DNA of 64,000 bases from NCBI GenBank assembly GCA_012861695.1, contig JAAOOA010000187.1, forward strand, positions 372,001 through 436,000. Direction: 5' to 3'. The notes under the pieces were generated by a model, which was not told where the DNA came from, searched no databases, and saw only the letters and a program-made list of their open reading frames with translations. Within the stretch, counting starts at the first letter, position 1; each line of letters begins with the position of its first letter. The position numbers and the translations under genes are program-made. Below are positions 1 to 10,440 of this stretch, one piece after another. This stretch comes from Trematomus loennbergii. Taxonomy: Eukaryota > Chordata > Actinopteri > Perciformes > Nototheniidae.

Positions 1-3
1 AAG

Positions 4-306
4 GTGATCTTGTCATTTGGACTAAATAACAGATCAAATAAAGTCAAACAGCTGCAGGCAACAGTCCGAGCTGCTAAGTTGAGGTTCCCACAGGCAGCAA
101 TCTGGATACCTGTTATAAATTACTCACACTTTCTGCCACATAATGAACAAAAACATTTGGTCCATTTAAATGACTACATCACACAGCATCTAAAGCACAT
201 ACCACAGCTGCCAAGCGTGTCATTTTGGACCGAAAAGGATAATGTCCATTGGACTAAATCCACCGCAAAACTCATGCTTCAACACTGGTGTGAGCAGGTA
301 AACTAA
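4..306 (+). pseudogene. SGNH-hydrolase-like segment upstream of Penelope RT
   Basis: The reading frame enters from the left edge of the window, so the N-terminus is missing. About 100 residues are visible. A GLNNR segment near the start and DNVHWT near the end resemble block III and the Asp-x-x-His block V of SGNH/GDSL hydrolases; the Ser block would lie left of the window. The frame stops at 306, but the next frame is open straight from about 300 into the Penelope reverse transcriptase, which suggests one long polyprotein broken by a single-base shift near 290-306. An esterase-type domain is known in ORF1 of CR1/L2 LINEs; its presence beside a Penelope RT is my inference from adjacency and frame. 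It could instead be an older, unrelated fragment. Confidence 0.5.
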
Positions 307-1132
307 ATGTCCCCTCAAATCTGCCTGTACAGGAGGGGAATAAAAATGTTTTAATATTAGCCAAACACGTTACATTGACTCCCCCGCAGATCACTCTATT
401 AAACAGGGGTCTAAATTTCATCCCTACAAAAGGCAGTAACAAAAATGTTATCGAGCAAGGCAGATGGGATTTGCAACAGTACCACAGGAGATTGAAACTA
501 GCAACATATTTTCAACACAAAAAAGATTCTGTCCCACCTCCATTTACTCCCAAATCGGACTGGGTTCCCTCCGCTGTCACACTTCCGGTGGAACTCACTA
601 CTCTCATCGCGGCTGATATCAACCATTTTGATAGCAGCTTCCAGATGTATCGGGTCCAACCGAACCTCAGTCCAGAGGAGGCTGCAGCATTGCAGGAGCT
701 CAGCAACAATAAAAAGATCATTATTAAGCCAGCCGATAAGGGTAGTGTCGTGGTTGTTATGGACCGGGATACAGACAATTATTGGACACCAACTATTATT
801 CTAACTTGAACAAACCGATTTATCTGGACACAATCAAATTAGTTGACAAGATTTTACAAACACTATATGACAAAAAATTCATAAATGCTAAACAAATGAA
901 GTTTATATCAGGCACCTCTGTACCCAGGGCCAGACTATTTTACATGCTGCCGAAAATACACAAGGAAAGACATAAATGGTCCTTACCTCATGAAATTCCT
1001 CCGGGCAGACCCATAGTGTCTGATTGCAGCAGCGAAACCTACCGCACGGCCGAGTTCATTGACTTTTACCTCTATCCTCTTTCCATCACCCACGCAAGCT
1101 ACATAAAGGACACCTACGACTTTTTATGGTAA
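307..1132 (+). pseudogene. Penelope-like element RT, N-terminal half
   Basis: This is the N-terminal part of a Penelope-like reverse transcriptase. Seen directly: LLNRGLNFIPT near 400, then IIIKPADKGSVVVVMDRDT at about 718-774, then after a frameshift near 780 FYMLPKIHKE at about 940 and PPGRPIVSDCSSET at about 1000, ending with SYIKDTYDF at about 1100. These are the ordered conserved blocks of Penelope RTs. No ATG begins the frame; it is open back to about 300, so the true start lies upstream. The frame runs into an L1-type LINE on the other strand at about 1133. The block usually following (LFTxDVxSLYTN) and the AMG-type block are absent, so the LINE junction also carries a deletion of the target gene. 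Confidence 0.85.
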
Positions 1133-1479
1133 AATTTTTATTGATTTTCTCAGTTTTTTAACAAAAGCAAGTGATACAAATTCAGTAAAGATATATACAC
1201 ACATGCTGACAAATCAAAATCTTCATTTCAATCCCACCACTCTCCCACCCACCACCCATTAACCCATTGAGTTACAGGATACAGAGCCCTTTAACAGTAA
1301 AATACAGTATTTTCATAATGACATTAGTTCAAGGGGGGCAAAGGAGGAGAAAAAAAAGAAAAGAAAAAGAAACACAGAGATAAACACAAAGAAAGATAAT
1401 AATGATAATGGAATAGAAATAAAATAAAAATAAAAAAAAAGATGAATCAACTGCTCACTGCTCACCGCTCAATCCAACC

Positions 1480-2711
1480 TTATTCTTTATCAAGTGGATC
1501 TTGTAAGGAGTCATAGAAGTCCAGAAAGGGTTTCCATGTTCTAATAAAGGTGTTAGAGGAGCCCCTGAGTAAGAACTTAATTTTCTCTAGCTGTAAGAAG
1601 TACATAACATCTTTGACCCACTGAGAAAAGGATGGAGGGGAATGTTGCTTCCATTTTAGAAGAATCAAACGTCTCGCAAGAAGTGTAGAAAAGGCTATAA
1701 CTACCTGAGCACTGTTTGGTAGGGATGCACAGGTCACCTTTGGTGCCAAACCAAAAAGGGCACAGAGCGGGTCAGGCTCAATACGAGTTTTAAACATTTC
1801 ACTAAAAGATTTAAAAATACATCTCCAGAAAGTAAAGAGGCTGGGACATACCCAAAACATGTGTATTAGGTCTGCTGGCTGGCTTCTGCATCGGGGACAA
1901 GACGGTTCAACCTCTGGATACATTTTAGCCAATCTAGCGTTAGTTAAATGAGCTCTGTGTACCACTTTCAGTTGTATCAGGCTGTGTTTAGCAGAAGAGG
2001 AAGATGTGTGCACCCGGTCCAGGACTGATTCCCACTGGTCATCCGTCAAAGTTCTTCCCAGATCAGATTCCCAAGCAGCTCTTAAATGTTCAATAGGGTG
2101 CGGATTGACATTACCAATGAGATCATAAATCAGTGAAATCAGTCCTCTACGGTCTGACTTCAGTTCGAGGATATGGTCAATATGTGACTTTATGGGCTTA
2201 TTTGGAAAAGAGCTGAATGTCTTACATACAAAGCTCCTAATTTGTAGGTAACGAAAGAAGTGATTTTAGGTAGGCTATACAGTTCAGATAATTGAGAGAA
2301 AGATGCAAATGTGTCTTCAATGTAAAGATTATAAATTGATTTAATCCCATTATTAAACCAAACAGTAAAAGCCGGGTCTGTACAGGATGGGGTAAACATG
2401 TGGTTTGACTTAATGGGGGAGAGAACAGAAGCACCCTGTAGTCCAAAGTGCCTCCTAAACTGAGCCCATATTCTTATTGAATTACTTACTATTACACTCG
2501 ACTTCAAATTAGTGTTGAGAAGGGGTAAACCTGTGCAAACCACTGAGCCCAGGTGGTGTTGATATGAAGAAAACTCTAATTTCACCCAGTCCGCTTTTTC
2601 TGACATCGGTTTGTTTTCAAACCAGTGTATCAACTTCTGAATGTTGCATGCCCAATAGTAGAAAAGGAAATTAGGTAGAGCGAGACCTCCTGATCGTTTT
2701 GGCCTTTGCAT
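1480..2711 (-). pseudogene. LINE ORF2 C-terminal region
   Basis: Two minus-strand frames continue the LINE ORF2 after the RT. The first (2711-2190) contains GGLALPNFLFYYWACNIQKL, a block typical of fish L1/Tx1-group ORF2 proteins just after the RT thumb. The second (2049-1480) contains SCPRCRSQ followed by HMFWVC, a Cys-x2-Cys-x7-His-x4-Cys zinc-knuckle-like motif near the C-terminus, and ends in a stop at 1480. A frame change between about 2190 and 2049 separates them. No function remains; the gene is a dead copy. The family assignment rests on these motifs and on the RT that precedes them. Confidence 0.75.
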
Positions 2712-3802
2712 ATGAGCTTTACTGATCCGACTAGGTTTATTCCCCCATAGGAAAGAAATAATACATTTATCAAGAGTCTTAAAAAACGATTTCTTAATAA
2801 AGAGGGGATGTTTTGAAAAAGATATAAAAACTTTGGTAACATTATCATTTTAACGAGATTGACGCGCCCTGTTAGAGATAATGGTAAGGAGGCCCAGCGG
2901 TTCATATCTTGTTTACACTTATTGAGAAGAGTGGTAAAGTTTTTAGTGAAAGTAGTAAGGAGAGAGCGAGTGACCTCAATTCCTAAATATTTGAAGCCAT
3001 CTTGAGCCCTTTTAAAGGGGAAAAGGCTAGGGGGGAGTACATCGGCTGCAGAGTTTAAAGGGAAAAGTTCGCTCTTTTGTAAATTTAATTTATAACCCGA
3101 GACTTTCCCAAATTGATCGAGGATATCCAGGATATAGGGAAGCGATGAGGCAGGCTCGGATACATATAAAAGCAGGTCATCCGCGTAAAGGGACACCTTC
3201 AACTTTTGTCCTGCCCGATCAATGCCTTTGAAATCCTTACATAAACGAGTTTTGTTGCCAAAGGCTCAATTGCTAGCGCAAAAAGAAGTGGGGAAAGCGG
3301 GCATCCCTGTCTTGTACCTCTTCCAAGGGGAAGTAATTAGACCGAGTGTTATTAGAGATTATAGCAGCCAGGGAGAGGAGTAGAGAAGTCTAATCCACGC
3401 AATGAATTCTTTTTTAAAGCCACATTTTTGGAGGGCAATGAATAGGTATCTCCATTCGACCCGGTCAAAGGCCTTTTCCGCATCAAGTGATATTACTACC
3501 TCTGGGTCTGGTGACCGGGCCGAGTGGACAATATTAAATAGTTTTCTCAAATTTGAATACGAATGTCGGTTCTGGATAAATCCTGTCTGATCAGGAGATA
3601 TAATATCTGGAATCACATTTTCCAGACGTTTGGCCAGGACCTTAGACAGCACTTTAAAATCTACATTCAGTAGGGAAATAGGGCGATATGAGGAGCACAA
3701 CAATGGGTCTCTGTCTTTTTTCACAAGAAGGGAGATAGAGGCTTGTCGTAAAGTCATAGGAAGGGAGCCTGAAGAGAGTGCTTCTTTAAACATTGTCTGA
3801 AG
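2712..3802 (-). pseudogene. LINE ORF2 reverse transcriptase domain
   Basis: The RT core of the L1-type LINE. Seen in order on the minus strand: SSYRPISLLNVDFKVLSKVL and SPDQTGFIQNRHSYSN (fingers) at about 3700-3560, VVISLDAEKAFDRVEW (palm motif A, with the first catalytic Asp) at about 3490, then a gap with frameshifts where the GxxQGxPLSP block should be, then KVSLYADDLLLYVSEPASS (catalytic YADD) at about 3200-3140 and GYKLNLQKSELFPLN, followed by KYLGIEVTR. The palm is therefore almost complete but split over at least two frames. L1/Tx1 group is the best fit; an R2-like identity is unlikely because an AP-type endonuclease lies upstream. Confidence 0.85.
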
Positions 3803-3810
3803 AATTGGTG

Positions 3811-5095
3811 CTAGTTGAGGGGAAAACTTTTTAAAAATTCAGTAGTGAATCCGTCTGGGCCGGGTGATTTGTTGTTTTGCATTGATTTAATGGCCATAAT
3901 TATTTCGGATGTTGAAACATCTGCGCTCAATTTAATGTTTTGTTCCTCTGACACAGTAGGAAGAGGAACATTTTGAAAGAAGACCTCAGGGTCCTCATTA
4001 CATTCTGAGGCATAAAGGTTAGAATAGAAATGCAGAAAAGCTTTATTTATGTCCTCATGATCTATCAGTGTCTCTCCTGTATGTGACAGAATTTCAGTAA
4101 TTGACCGAGCGGCAGCTGTTTGACGAGCTTGCAGGGCCAGGAGCTTGTTCGCTTTGTCTCCAAATTCATAGACATTATGCCTGGATTTCAAAATAAGACG
4201 CGTTGCCTCATCAGTAGTTAGAAGGTTGTGTTCAGTTTGCAGCCTTAGACGCTCCTTATAAAGATCTGGGGTTGGCGATAGAACATATTTCGAGTCAATA
4301 ATCGCGATTTGATGTGATATCTCTCTTTGAATATTTTTCTCTATTAATTCTAGAGGAGTAAGCTATAATATACCCTCTGAGGTAAACTTTAAGGGTCTCC
4401 CACAGTGTGGCGTTAGATATTTCAGGAGAGGTGTTTGTTTCTAGAAAAAAATTGATTTGGTCCGAAATGAATTCAACGAAGCTCATCAGATAGTAGGAGA
4501 GGATTGAGTCTCCAAACTCTGTTCGGAGGGGGGCGATTTGGAAGATCCAGTTCGAGTACCATGACACTATGATCAGATATAACTATGCTATTATATGAGC
4601 AAGTCTTAGCCCTGGGTAATAGTCTATTATCAAGCAAAAAATAGTCTATACGGGTGTAGGCGTTGGAGAAAAAGAGTAAGCTCTATTGTGGGGAAACTTA
4701 AATCTCCATACATCGAAGAGGGCACAATGGCTCATGAAATCCTTCACAACTCCAGCTGATTTTGAAAGATTTTGAGGGAGTTTGATGACCTATCCAGGGT
4801 CGTGTCCAGTACAAGGTTAAAATCACCTCCCATAATAACAAATCCATTCTCAAGCCTAGGTATTTAAAAAATAGTTTCTTAAAAAACTACTGTCATCAGA
4901 ATTGGGGGCATATACATTTACCAAAATCACTGGGTTAGCAAAGAGCTGCCCAACCACAATAATATACCTTCCATTAGGGTCACTAATAATTTCCTTTGAG
5001 TGGAAAGAGATGTTCTTTGTAATCAATATGGCTGTTCCTCTAGCTTTTGCATTGAACTTGGAATGAAACACTTGACCGACCCAGTTTCGTTTGAG
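3811..5095 (-). pseudogene. LINE ORF2 AP-endonuclease remnant and linker
   Basis: The N-terminal part of the same ORF2. At 5071-4856 the frame reads FHSKFNAKARGTAILI, then SDPNGRYIIVVGQL, then NVYAPNSDDSSF: the central blocks of an APE-type LINE endonuclease. The catalytic blocks before this are lost at the junction with the hAT remnant at 5095/5096. The linker follows in other frames (4567-4295 and 4191-3811), including MQNNKSPGPDGFTTEF, the usual entry to the RT domain. Several frameshifts and stops make it non-functional. Confidence 0.75.
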
Positions 5096-5600
5096 CAGTG
5101 GCGAGCCGTCAGGGCCCTCTGTGAGGGCCTAAGATATTCCAAAAAATAATATTTAAAAACATTTAAAACATTTTTTTTTTTTAATATTATTATTTTTGTT
5201 ATATTTTTCATTAGTTTTACCGTAAAAAAACTTGATTTAATTGTATTTAAAATAACATTTCCAAAGAGAATCTGCCTGTTCAGTCTCTGTTGAATGTGAA
5301 GGGACATGAAAGAAGCTCGTCTGGCCCTCTCTGCGATTCACAGAGGGCCAGCTATAGTAACTGAACGAGAGAGTAATGTCAAATGACAGTACAATTGACC
5401 AATCATATCTTCCCTCTAAATGGGTGGGTTTTATTATCGTGGACTTTATGACAAGTTCCGCCGCTGTGAAACGTTTCTTGTTTCCATAGCAACAACAACT
5501 TCCTGTCAACAGCGTGAACTCGCCTTCAAAATAAAAGCATGCCAAATTACACTTAAGACATACAACTGCAACGGAAGTAACAAACACAATGCAGCGAGGA
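5096..5600. mobile_element. hAT MITE remnant (CAGTGGCGAGCCGT family), right end lost
   Basis: The left end, CAGTGGCGAGCCGTCAGGGC at 5096, and about 350 bp of interior match the intact copy at 35253-36012, including the shared block around 5373-5440. The matching right end (GGCTCGCCACTG) is absent here, and the 8-mer before the left end (CGTTTGAG, 5088-5095) is not repeated on the right. The element has therefore lost its right end, together with the LINE sequence that should lie beyond it. The right limit is approximate. Confidence 0.7.
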
Positions 5601-5604
5601 CTTG

Positions 5605-5735
5605 ATGGGGTAAATGCGGCTCTCTTCCTGGCTACTTCTGCACTGTAATCCGCATATATGTGGATCTCTGCGCCTCTGTACATCAGGGGGCCCTTCTCCC
5701 GTGCAAGCTGCATTATTCGTTGTTTCATCTGGAAG
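5605..5735 (-). pseudogene. LINE ORF1 (RNA-binding protein) scrap
   Basis: On the minus strand the translation reads HFQMKQRIMQLAREKG, then YRGAEIHIYADYSAEVARKR. This closely fits the C-terminal RNA-binding part of L1-type ORF1 proteins, where a KxRIxxxAREKG segment is followed by an IxIYPDxS segment. It lies upstream of the ORF2 remnant in the LINE's own direction, separated from it by the hAT remnant. Only about 40 codons survive. Its upstream edge runs into the resumed Penelope sequence at about 5725-5745. Confidence 0.65.
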
Positions 5736-6370
5736 TGGTGAAGGCCCTGTCCTCCTGCCAAAAGACTCCCACTTATTATTTCAGATATCTGGATGACATC
5801 TGGGGCGTCTGGTCTCACTCAAAGGAGGATTTTGATTTATTTGTTGTTACTCTGAATAACCACAACAAATCCATCTCACTAAAATCCATCACCAGCTACA
5901 CCTCAGTGGATTTTCTGGACACCACCACATTCAAAGGAATTAACTTCCATAATACACACAAATTGGATGCTAAAGTATTTTTAGAGACAGACACCCACGC
6001 CCTGCTCCACAAAACAAGCCACCATCCGAAACACACTTATGCGGGATTGGTTAAATCACAGCTTTTGAGGTTCCATAGAATATGCAGTAACAGAGATGAT
6101 TTCATAATGGCCACCAAAACGCTTTTTGGAGCATTGATCTCTAGAGGGTATACTCGTTCCTTTCTAAAAAACATGCTTTAGAACGTTTCAACAGACGAAA
6201 CCCCTTTTGGTCTCCTCCAAATTGCCGTTTATCACTACATATTCCCAGTTAGCTGTTAAATTAGTTAGAGTAATCAAATCCAACTTTCAAAACATTATAG
6301 GAAAAACTGACATTTTACAAGACCACAATATAATTGCAGCGTTTAGGAAAAACAGAAACCTGCAGTCTTA
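5730..6370 (+). pseudogene. Penelope-like element RT, C-terminal half
   Basis: The Penelope reading frame resumes after the LINE. Seen: TYYFRYLDDIWGVWSHS at about 5775-5820, which holds the catalytic YxDD of RT motif C; SVDFLDTTTF; THALLHKTSHHPKHTYAGLV at about 5995-6050; SQLLRFHRICS; and RGYTRSFL, followed after a stop and frameshift by AAFRKNRNLQS ending at 6368. These are successive conserved blocks of Penelope RTs. The coding then breaks cleanly at a TA dinucleotide (6369-6370) where the 3.0-kb element begins, and continues as LVKAKIQP at 9413. Confidence 0.88.
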
Positions 6371-6557
6371 CAGATGAAGCCTCTTATTTTGGACCCCAGC
6401 ATACAGCTTCCTGCCGACTGCCAGCCAGTTGCCTGCCTAAGACCTGCCAAAGACCAGTATTCAGGAATGTTAGGCCCTCCCACTATTCTCCAATTTCACG
6501 GTTTAACCAGGAGATGGCGCTATATATTAAATAACTAAGACTTAGTTTTTCACAATA

Positions 6558-7141
6558 GAAAATGCAGATATTATATAAAAAACTAAAGTTAAAATCTTGT
6601 TTTTAATGCCCCAAGAGCAATAACATCTTGTCACAAGCTTTTGGAAGAAAAAGACTGACTCAAGAGACCTGTAGTTGACTAATTACAGGCCTCAATAAAG
6701 TTCTGCCATTGGTTGTGAAAAACAACGGTGGACATAGTGGAAAGTGAAATTGACATTGTCGAATTTAATAAAAATACAAAATAATGTATCTGTGTACGTG
6801 TTTTACTATGTGATCTGCACTTATCAAACATCTAATTAAAGAATGGTAGCTGTACCTCTCAAACAACCTAAACTAGTTATAAATGTTTAAATGTTTAAAA
6901 ACTCTGCCCGGTTCACCGACCCCCCTCTGAGTGAATACCCAAGATATCTTGGTTTGATTTAGAGAAGGCTTTTAAAGTATACTAACTCTAACTCTATTGT
7001 ATACTAACTCTTCCCGTCAAGAATATGAATAGAACTTAGATAGATCACTTTACATTTCTGCAAATGAATAGCTTAGCTACTTGGCACTAAGAGTACAGAT
7101 ATGTCTACCCTTTCTTTTCAGAGTGTAATATCTGCATTTTC
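6558..7141. repeat. Possible MITE bounded by a 16-bp inverted repeat
   Basis: GAAAATGCAGATATTA at 6558-6573 is exactly inverted at 7126-7141. The interval is AT-rich and non-coding. No target duplication is evident, so this may be either a small element nested in the TA element or a chance inverted pair. Confidence 0.35.
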
Positions 7142-7679
7142 TCTTTTGGTTTGAATAGGAGAAGGGCAATGCTTATTATTGCAATATACAACTACACAAA
7201 ATAATAATTTTTTAATTTACTATATCAGTACTTTGTATGCACTCATTTCATAATACAGAGGCAAACTCTATACCTAAAAATAATTATTTAAAAAAAAATC
7301 CTCACAGAACCCCCAGACAGTCTGTAGTGAAGGAGTGCGCTCCCGCTCACGGGAGACTGCTCGCGCTGCGTCCGCAGCAAACAGCTGTGGGGCGAGTTGA
7401 AAGTACGTTATGCTGGCCGCGGTGTCTAAATAATGCTTCCGGGCCAGCGGGCCATTTATAATGTCGAGCCCTGAGATTATATTGGTATACGTTTCATCCC
7501 TGTGCTTTGATGAAGCCTAATTTGATAAAGTTTCAAATTAATTTCTGAAATATTTCGTTAATAAATATTTCATGAGTAATATAGTTGTCTTTGTCACATT
7601 TTATTTGGCATTAGTAAATAATTATGCACATTTACAGATATTTTACATGATATGAGTGATAACACGTGTTATAAGGGCT

Positions 7680-7758
7680 ATTTCGCACAATAGGTGTGCC
7701 TTGAGATTTTTACTTGTCCTTTGGTGTGCCTTGGGCACAAAAAGTTTGGGAACCACTG
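7680..7758. mobile_element. Right end of a hAT-type element
   Basis: The sequence ends AAAAGTTTGGGAACCACTG at 7758, the complement of the common hAT terminus CAGTGGTTCCCAAACTTTT. The preceding text, with repeated GTGTGCCTTG phrases, is like the 3' flank of hAT transposase genes. No matching left end was found, and its interior limit is uncertain. Confidence 0.45.
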
Positions 7759-8094
7759 CTGTAGAGAAATGTAAACGTTCACCATCCCCCACCCGCCTAC
7801 TGTATGTTGCTTTTTGACATGTAAATGGTAACTACCCCCCTCTGAGTGAATACCTGTTGTACCTGTCCGGGGCTAAGCCCATAGGACGATGCTCTGATGT
7901 CATCACCCTCGCACATTGGTCATATGTTTACAAAAAACGATGTTAACACTTTCTCGTTCTTAATATATGCTATATTTAGGGTCGATATGTGTTGAATTTA
8001 CTTTAAAATAGCAGATCACTGTGATTCACTTCTCCGCGGCTCCTCCGTGCAGAGAGGCCCCCCCCGTTGACAATTCACGAGCGTCTAACTCTCT

Positions 8095-8123
8095 CCCCCC
8101 TGTGAAGAGATATCACAGGGGGG
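8095..8123. repeat. C/G-tract hairpin
   Basis: CCCCCCTGTGA (8095-8105) pairs perfectly with TCACAGGGGGG (8113-8123) around a 7-base loop. It lies in non-coding DNA of the TA element. No function is evident. Confidence 0.6.
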
Positions 8124-8904
8124 GGTTGGGACACACACATTCCGATGGCCAATTCGTTTTAAACAAAGAGTAGGCTATACTCAACATAGTGGGGTGGGGG
8201 CTGGTGAACGGTATGGTCAATGTTTGTAAACACTGTGACATTTTGACTTTATTTGATCATTTCAGTTAAAAACTAACGTTCATATTTCTCTTTTTGAGAA
8301 GAGAAATATGAATATGTTAGTGGCTGACCCAGCCCCATGGTCTGTCACAGTAGTGCGGGAAAGAGAAGTGCACTGTTTTGCCTGGCTGGACCTGTAATTT
8401 ACAGGAAAGGAGTGCACGCTACTAAAGAGACACGCTACCATGGAAACCAAACAATGGTGTTGCTGTATTGAAGTCCGAGTGGAAACAGTCATATTTGGAG
8501 CGTTATGTTAGAATGAAACAGCGAGGTCGTGACTCACAAAAAAAAAGTGTTACTTCACTAACTGTAAGCTTGTCACTCAGAGTAACCTACAGTTAACTTA
8601 ACTGTTGGAAAAGAAAGATCAGAGGGGGAGAGAGCTGTGATGGGCCATTAGGAGTGTGAACACACAGCTGAGAGCTGCCGTTTCATTCTGACTGTTTAAA
8701 AAACGGTAACAACGGACTATTTTTCTTAGCGGATGCATGTAAATTGAAATCAATACATACAACTATTTTTTAAATCAATAAAAATATTTTCTAAATCCAT
8801 AAAAGCATTTTAATTAATATTGGGAGTCATGTCGTTACTTTGTGGCCATGTAATAAGCGGGATAATTTGCAGCGACTTGGTCATTATGGGGAAAAATAAC
8901 ACCC

Positions 8905-8943
8905 AGGGATCAAGATCCCTCCGCGACGCGACGCGGAGGGATC
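8905..8943. repeat. Compound palindrome, CpG-rich
   Basis: GATCCCTCCGCG (8914-8925) and CGCGGAGGGATC (8932-8943) are perfect 12-bp inverted arms with a 6-base spacer. AGGGATC just before (8905-8911) can also pair with the left arm, so two alternative hairpins compete. The CpG density contrasts with the AT-rich surroundings. Confidence 0.65.
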
Positions 8944-9410
8944 AGTAATTTTTAGTGAATTACTGAGTTTAGGCACGTTAATAACATTTTAATGAAGTTG
9001 AATACAGTATATTCATATTTGTCAGTGATTTCATGTCAATTCGGCGAACATAAACATCAATGATGATGATTAAATTAGGATTAAAAATCGGGAGAGCCGG
9101 CTCGTTCGTTTTTTCCGACTAAACAACATTATTTAAATGATTACATGTCTTATTTAGCACAGACTATGATCCTATCCGTGACATATGGATCTTAACAACA
9201 AAGAAGTTGATTTCACATGACTCCAGTGTGGAACCCCACTGCACCCCCTGGTGGATCAATGATCCATTGCAGCTGCTTCACAATAATTAAATGTATTTAT
9301 CACGGGGGCGGTATCAAGTCAGACTGGGGGCCGGCCGGCCATCACGGAACGTGCACGAACCGATCACGACCCTCGCACTTTAAACTGTCCAAAATAAGAC
9401 GCTTCATCTG

Positions 9411-9842
9411 TACTTGGTCAAAGCAAAGATACAACCCATATTGACCCCAAATTCCAGGGGTCACGGGGATTTCTTTCAGCAACAAATCTGGTTGCGCAGC
9501 AAATACAACAACAATGTTTATAAAACACAGGATCTGGGCAGCCTACAATCTAAAAACTGTGTATACCTTATTACATGTAAACGTTGTGGACTACAGTATG
9601 TGGGTGAAACTGGTAACACAATTTCTATATGATTCACTCAACATAGATATAACATTTTGAGAAGAAAAAACACACTTACTCCATTAGTTACTCACTTCCT
9701 GCTCCATGGATGGCAATCCGTTCAAGCAGCGGTTCTGGAGTCCAACTCCAGATGGTCTGTGGCCCAGAGACGTAGATGTGAGAGGCTATGGATAGCCAGA
9801 TTCGACACAGTGTATCCCAGGGGCCTGAATGAGAGATGAACA
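9411..9842 (+). pseudogene. Penelope-like element GIY-YIG endonuclease domain
   Basis: This is the C-terminal part of the Penelope protein. After LVKAKIQPILTP the frame reads NCVYLITCKRCGLQYVGETG at about 9558-9615, the hallmark GIY-YIG start of Penelope endonucleases with its CxxC pair, then after a stop at 9632 and a frameshift it continues THFLLHGWQ, SVAQRRRCERLWIARFDT and PRGLNER, ending in a stop at 9840-9842. The Glu expected in the catalytic centre is plausibly the one in RRCERLW. About one frameshift and one stop separate the two parts, so the nuclease is dead here. It completes the RT of 307-1132 and 5730-6370. Confidence 0.88.
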
Positions 9843-10312
9843 TGCCTTGATGTGTGACAACGACGGAGAGTGCATTCGATCCTACCGCCGCTTCACGGTG
9901 ACAGGATTCAACATTTATAACGCCTAACCCTACTGTTTATTTGTAGATATCTCCTAAAGCCTACAAATAAAGTGTGAAATGTAGGCCTGTTACATATATT
10001 ATTGAGCGATATATATTATACACACTGTTCTGCTTTCTGCACTGACCTCAGCAGCTGTTCTCACTGTAAACATCGCGTCACAATGAAACCAGTTGTATAA
10101 TAAATAGCATAACATCCAGGGGAGATGTGATTAGTGAGTAAACAAACGGTAAATGGCAGAAAGTCTGATGCACATTTGATCTTCTTAAATAACTTATAAT
10201 CACAATGGGAACAGTTTGCAGAGCTGTGCGTCGTTGACATAAGTCCAGCCATGCGTCACGCCTCTTTTAAACATCACTGTTGGCTGAAATCGACTCCGGA
10301 GAATACATCAGT
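9843..10312. other. Non-coding, probable Penelope 3' flank
   Basis: Low-complexity AT-rich sequence follows the Penelope stop codon. An AATAAA-like motif at about 9966 could be the element's polyadenylation signal. I see no gene or clear repeat end in the rest. Confidence 0.4.
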
Positions 10313-10440
10313 GTACCCTCGGTTATAGCTCCTCCAGAGAGACTCCTCTCTCCTCCACATCTTTGTACCCTCGGTTATAGCTCCACCAGAGAGACTCCTC
10401 TCTCCTCTAAATCAGTTTATCCTCGGTTACGGCTCCTCCA
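10313..10440. repeat. About 52-bp tandem repeat, 2.5 copies
   Basis: The phrase TACCCTCGGTTATAGCTCC followed by an AGAGAGACTCCTCTCTCCTC block recurs at about 10314, 10366 and, more degenerate, 10418. The inner AGAGAGACTCCTCTCT is nearly self-complementary. A related GATTATAGCTCCTCC stretch occurs at about 47075. Confidence 0.7.

Larger units (their letters stand above)
1133..5735 (-). mobile_element. L1/Tx1-type LINE inserted in Penelope element
   Basis: A minus-strand non-LTR retrotransposon splits the Penelope gene. In its own direction it reads: ORF1 scrap (about 5735-5605), a hAT remnant (about 5600-5096), the middle of the endonuclease (5095-4856), linker, RT (about 3800-2700), C-terminal region (2711-1480) and a 3' UTR ending near 1133 with an AATAAA-type signal and a very short A-rich tail. 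It is 5'-truncated and frameshifted in many places. No clear target duplication is visible, and Penelope residues are missing across the junction, so insertion or later recombination removed target sequence. Confidence 0.8.
6371..9410. mobile_element. TA-targeting TIR transposon inserted in Penelope gene
   Basis: The ends are near-perfect inverted repeats: CAGATGAAGCCTCTTATTTT at 6371 and, read from the other strand, CAGATGAAGCGTCTTATTTT at 9410; the match extends about 24 bp with one mismatch. TA flanks both sides (6369-6370 and 9411-9412). Leaving out the element and one TA restores the Penelope frame exactly (Gln-Ser-Tyr-Leu-Val-Lys across the junction), which fixes both ends. A TA duplication suggests the Tc1/mariner superfamily, but no transposase is recognisable inside, so the class is inferred. 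The interior holds other repeats and no convincing gene. Confidence 0.85.
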
